Of a stretch of DNA of 64,000 bases, positions 62,105 through 64,000 are shown piece by piece (within the stretch, counting starts at the first letter, position 1; each line of letters starts with the position of its first letter). The notes below the pieces were generated by a model. That model worked only from the letters and a program-made list of their open reading frames with translations. It did no database searches and was not told the origin of the DNA. The translations under genes were made by a program, and so were the position numbers. Source of the stretch: CAXMNX01 sp964194845 (lineage in GTDB: Bacteria > Pseudomonadota > Alphaproteobacteria > Rhodobacterales > Rhodobacteraceae); NCBI GenBank assembly GCA_964194845.1, contig CAXMNX010000047.1:13566-77565 (forward strand). The letters run 5' to 3'.

Positions 62105-63682
62105 TCACCGGAACGTTGCTATCTGCTCGGACCAGAGAAGCGGAAGCGGCTCTTTCAGGAACTTTGCAAGTGTCATTCGGCTAGATTGCCGGCCCATGAG
62201 AATGTCGCGCTGAAGGTCGGGCGCAAGAAACGCGAGGCGCACCAGCCGTCGTTCATGGGGACTCTGCGGCCGTCGTTCCACGACCGGCAAACCAGAGGCG
62301 TCACGTCGGATCATCGTATGGGCCCGCTTCAATGCAGTGATCAGTTTCTGGTCCAGGGCGGGCGAGCCGATATCAGAGGTGTCGATTTCTGAGTGGCTGC
62401 CCTTTCTGCCAAATGCAACCGGCAGCGTGAGCCGTAAGTGTTCTAAGTGTATTTGATCTGCTTCGATCACGACGCCGGCGGGCAGGTGCCCTTTGTGTTC
62501 CGGGGCAAAGGCAATCGGTATCAGAACCTGAACGTCTCCCGGCCCGACGATCACTCTGGTGATGCATTCAAACGGATCGTCCGACTGCTGGCCGCTCAGG
62601 ATATCCTCCAGGTGTCGTCGAACTGCGGCTTCAAGCTTCTTCGCCGAAATGCGTCTGAGGGCCGCGCTTTCAGATGATCGCGTGCCCTGCTGAAGTGGGG
62701 CCGAGACATCGTAGCGATAGAGCTTGCCGCGGGCCCCGTAGGAGAATGTTGGTGACATCGGATGGCCCGCGCTGTCAAAGATGCGCCCCGCAAGCGGGGA
62801 GCGGGCAACGTTTTCGCGCGTGGATTTCCGGCGTCGCGATTGGTGATCGAGCTTTGCCTGAACATCTGCAAAAAGTGATTCCTCGATGATCGCATCATGC
62901 AGGCCGGGGCAGGCGGTGCCCTTATGCACAATCTCACCGAGATAAAGCCGGTTCTTAAGGAGGTGGAAGAGGGCGCCGCGGCTGAAGGGCTGATCTCCCA
63001 TGACCCGGCCTTTCTTCGTGACATGACGCTTTGAGCGGATGCCGTGATCGATCAGCCACCGCTCGAGCGCATGAACAGACGCAAGCTCGAGGTATTTGCG
63101 ATAGAGGAGCGTGACTGTTTCTGCTTCCTCCGGATTGACGATCAGCCTGCGGGTGTCCGGGGCAGGCAGGTCATACCCAAGCGGAGGGTAGCCGCCCATC
63201 CACATTCCCTTTGCTTTGGATGCCGCTATCTTATCGCGGATGCGCTCACCGGTGACCTCACGCTCAAACTGCGCAAACGACAATAGGACATTGAGGGTCA
63301 GCCGCCCCATGCTGGTGGTTGTGTTGAAAGACTGAGTGACGCTGACGAAGCTTACATCATGCCGGTCGAAGATCTCTAGCATACGGGCGAAGTCGGCGAG
63401 GGCCCGAGTTAGCCGGTCGATTTTGTAGACGACGATGACATCGATACGCCCGACTTCAACATCACTTAGGAGCCTCTTTAGGGCTGGCCGCTCCATACTT
63501 CCGCCTGAGAATCCGCCGTCATCGTAGATATCGGGCAGGGCGCGCCACCCTTCGGCTTTCTGACTGATGACATAGGCCTCACTGGCTTCCCTTTGTGCAT
63601 CGAGCGAATTGAACGCCTGATCGAGACCTTCTTCGGATGACTTGCGGGTATAAAGCGCGCAGCGCCGAGCGACGGCCTTCAC
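62105..63682 (-). CDS. Large serine recombinase (site-specific integrase)
   Basis: 525 residues. The N-terminal resolvase domain begins CALYTRKSSEEGLDQAFNSL with catalytic Ser15, followed by DDGGFSGGSMERPALKRLL, VYKIDRLTRALADF and GRLTLNVLLSFAQFEREVTGERI, with the conserved Arg residues. A recombinase domain (GYPPLGYDL to LYLGEIVHKG) and a long C-terminal part follow. It cuts and rejoins DNA by Ser-linked intermediates at att sites. The GTG at 63682 overlaps the stop of the DUF2924 gene (GTGA); a longer frame to 63784 overlaps it wholly and is rejected. No Cys-based zinc ribbon is seen. Confidence 0.92.
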   Translation of the reverse strand: MKAVARRCALYTRKSSEEGLDQAFNSLDAQREASEAYVISQKAEGWRALPDIYDDGGFSGGSMERPALKRLLSDVEVGRIDVIVVYKIDRLTRALADFARMLEIFDRHDVSFVSVTQSFNTTTSMGRLTLNVLLSFAQFEREVTGERIRDKIAASKAKGMWMGGYPPLGYDLPAPDTRRLIVNPEEAETVTLLYRKYLELASVHALERWLIDHGIRSKRHVTKKGRVMGDQPFSRGALFHLLKNRLYLGEIVHKGTACPGLHDAIIEESLFADVQAKLDHQSRRRKSTRENVARSPLAGRIFDSAGHPMSPTFSYGARGKLYRYDVSAPLQQGTRSSESAALRRISAKKLEAAVRRHLEDILSGQQSDDPFECITRVIVGPGDVQVLIPIAFAPEHKGHLPAGVVIEADQIHLEHLRLTLPVAFGRKGSHSEIDTSDIGSPALDQKLITALKRAHTMIRRDASGLPVVERRPQSPHERRLVRLAFLAPDLQRDILMGRQSSRMTLAKFLKEPLPLLWSEQIATFR

Positions 63683-64000
63683 TTGCCGTCCGCCCGAAGG
63701 CCGAAGAACGCAGGTCCGTTGCGTCGCACGCCCGTGGCCGCACGCGCAATGGCCGAAAGGCTTTTCCAGGTCTCGCCGTTCCATTCAAATCCATCTGATT
63801 GAACGACCACTTCTATAAGCCGGCCCTGCCATTCCCGACGAATGACAGCGCCTTCGCCGAGATTGAGGCCATCCGCAGGCGAGGCCGATTGCGACGCGAG
63901 GGCGCGCCGCGTGTTCCTGTCGAGGGCCCCAAGATCCTGAGCCTGCAGGCGCCAGGCAATCGTAAGTCGCAGAAGGTTCACTGACCGCAGCGGCGGTGGT
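63679..64000 (-). CDS. DUF2924 family protein, 5' end outside the window
   Basis: At least 106 residues are present; the frame is open to the right edge. The conserved part is LLRLTIAWRLQAQDLGALDRNTRRAL, then GAVIRREWQGRLIEVVVQSDGFEWNGETWKSLSAIARAATG, the DUF2924 core that is often found next to serine recombinases in alphaproteobacterial elements. A GTG at 63981 could start a 100-residue protein, but residues PPPLRSV upstream of it continue the family pattern, so the true start is probably outside. The stop overlaps the recombinase start by four bases, so the two are co-translated. Confidence 0.8.
   Translation of the reverse strand, partial: PPPLRSVNLLRLTIAWRLQAQDLGALDRNTRRALASQSASPADGLNLGEGAVIRREWQGRLIEVVVQSDGFEWNGETWKSLSAIARAATGVRRNGPAFFGLRADGK

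Overview
The window looks like a chromosomal segment of an alphaproteobacterium of the order Rhodobacterales (Roseobacter-type). The evidence is a class I lysyl-tRNA synthetase, an NDUFS4-type complex I accessory subunit, a SAM/SAH riboswitch in front of metK (a class known from Rhodobacterales), the run rpsA / ihfB / lapA-like / trpF, and high GC with frequent GTG and TTG starts. This is inference from gene content; no 16S gene is present.

Layout. 1-4058: a minus-strand operon for import and deamination of a pyrimidine-like compound (cytosine-deaminase-like enzyme, NitT/TauT-type ABC permease, ATPase and binding protein), with a divergent RidA gene. 4060-9521: a broken SRAP gene, nadD, a Tat-exported PBP4 (dacB), a TerB-like gene, lysK and a DUF4864 protein. 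9693-15459: small accessory genes (beta-helix protein with an in-frame amber codon, several small alpha/beta-barrel and VOC proteins, YjbR, a cluster of palindromic intergenic repeats, a membrane gene cut by a stop codon). 15530-19152: uvrB, NDUFS4, a TetR regulator and tRNA-Arg(TCT). 19161-29754: a surface polysaccharide locus with glycosyltransferases, a sulfotransferase, a priming sugar transferase, a KpsM/KpsE/KpsT-type export system and an embedded RTX protein. 29770-38108: catabolic genes (enolase-superfamily dehydratase, Zn-alcohol dehydrogenase, PcaB and PcaD, Ser/Thr dehydratase, alpha/beta hydrolase, haloacid dehalogenase, EamA transporter). 38219-43658: VOC, SlyD-type FKBP, MFS transporter, and a coupled pair of an unknown protein and a two-part glycosyltransferase. 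43696-46821: a galactose/galactonate (De Ley-Doudoroff) operon. 46949-51766: ybeY, corC, lnt, metK, cmk. 51993-61569: rpsA, an inserted GSU2403-type nucleotidyltransferase gene with two palindromic operators, ihfB, lapA-like, trpF, mrcA, two small membrane proteins, trpA, ychF. 61613-64000: tRNA-Ser(GCT), a 22-bp-period repeat array, then a large serine recombinase with a DUF2924 partner, which marks the edge of an integrated element running out of the window.

The strongest candidates for something little described are the self-contained nucleotidyltransferase locus between rpsA and ihfB (duplicated operator, start codon inside the operator, no Shine-Dalgarno, an A8 frameshift) and the repeat array beside the recombinase. 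Three genes (SRAP, the bifunctional glycosyltransferase, the nucleotidyltransferase) each change frame at a short homopolymer, so sequencing error must be ruled out before they are called pseudogenes. Two others are interrupted by clean in-frame stop codons, which homopolymer error does not explain.
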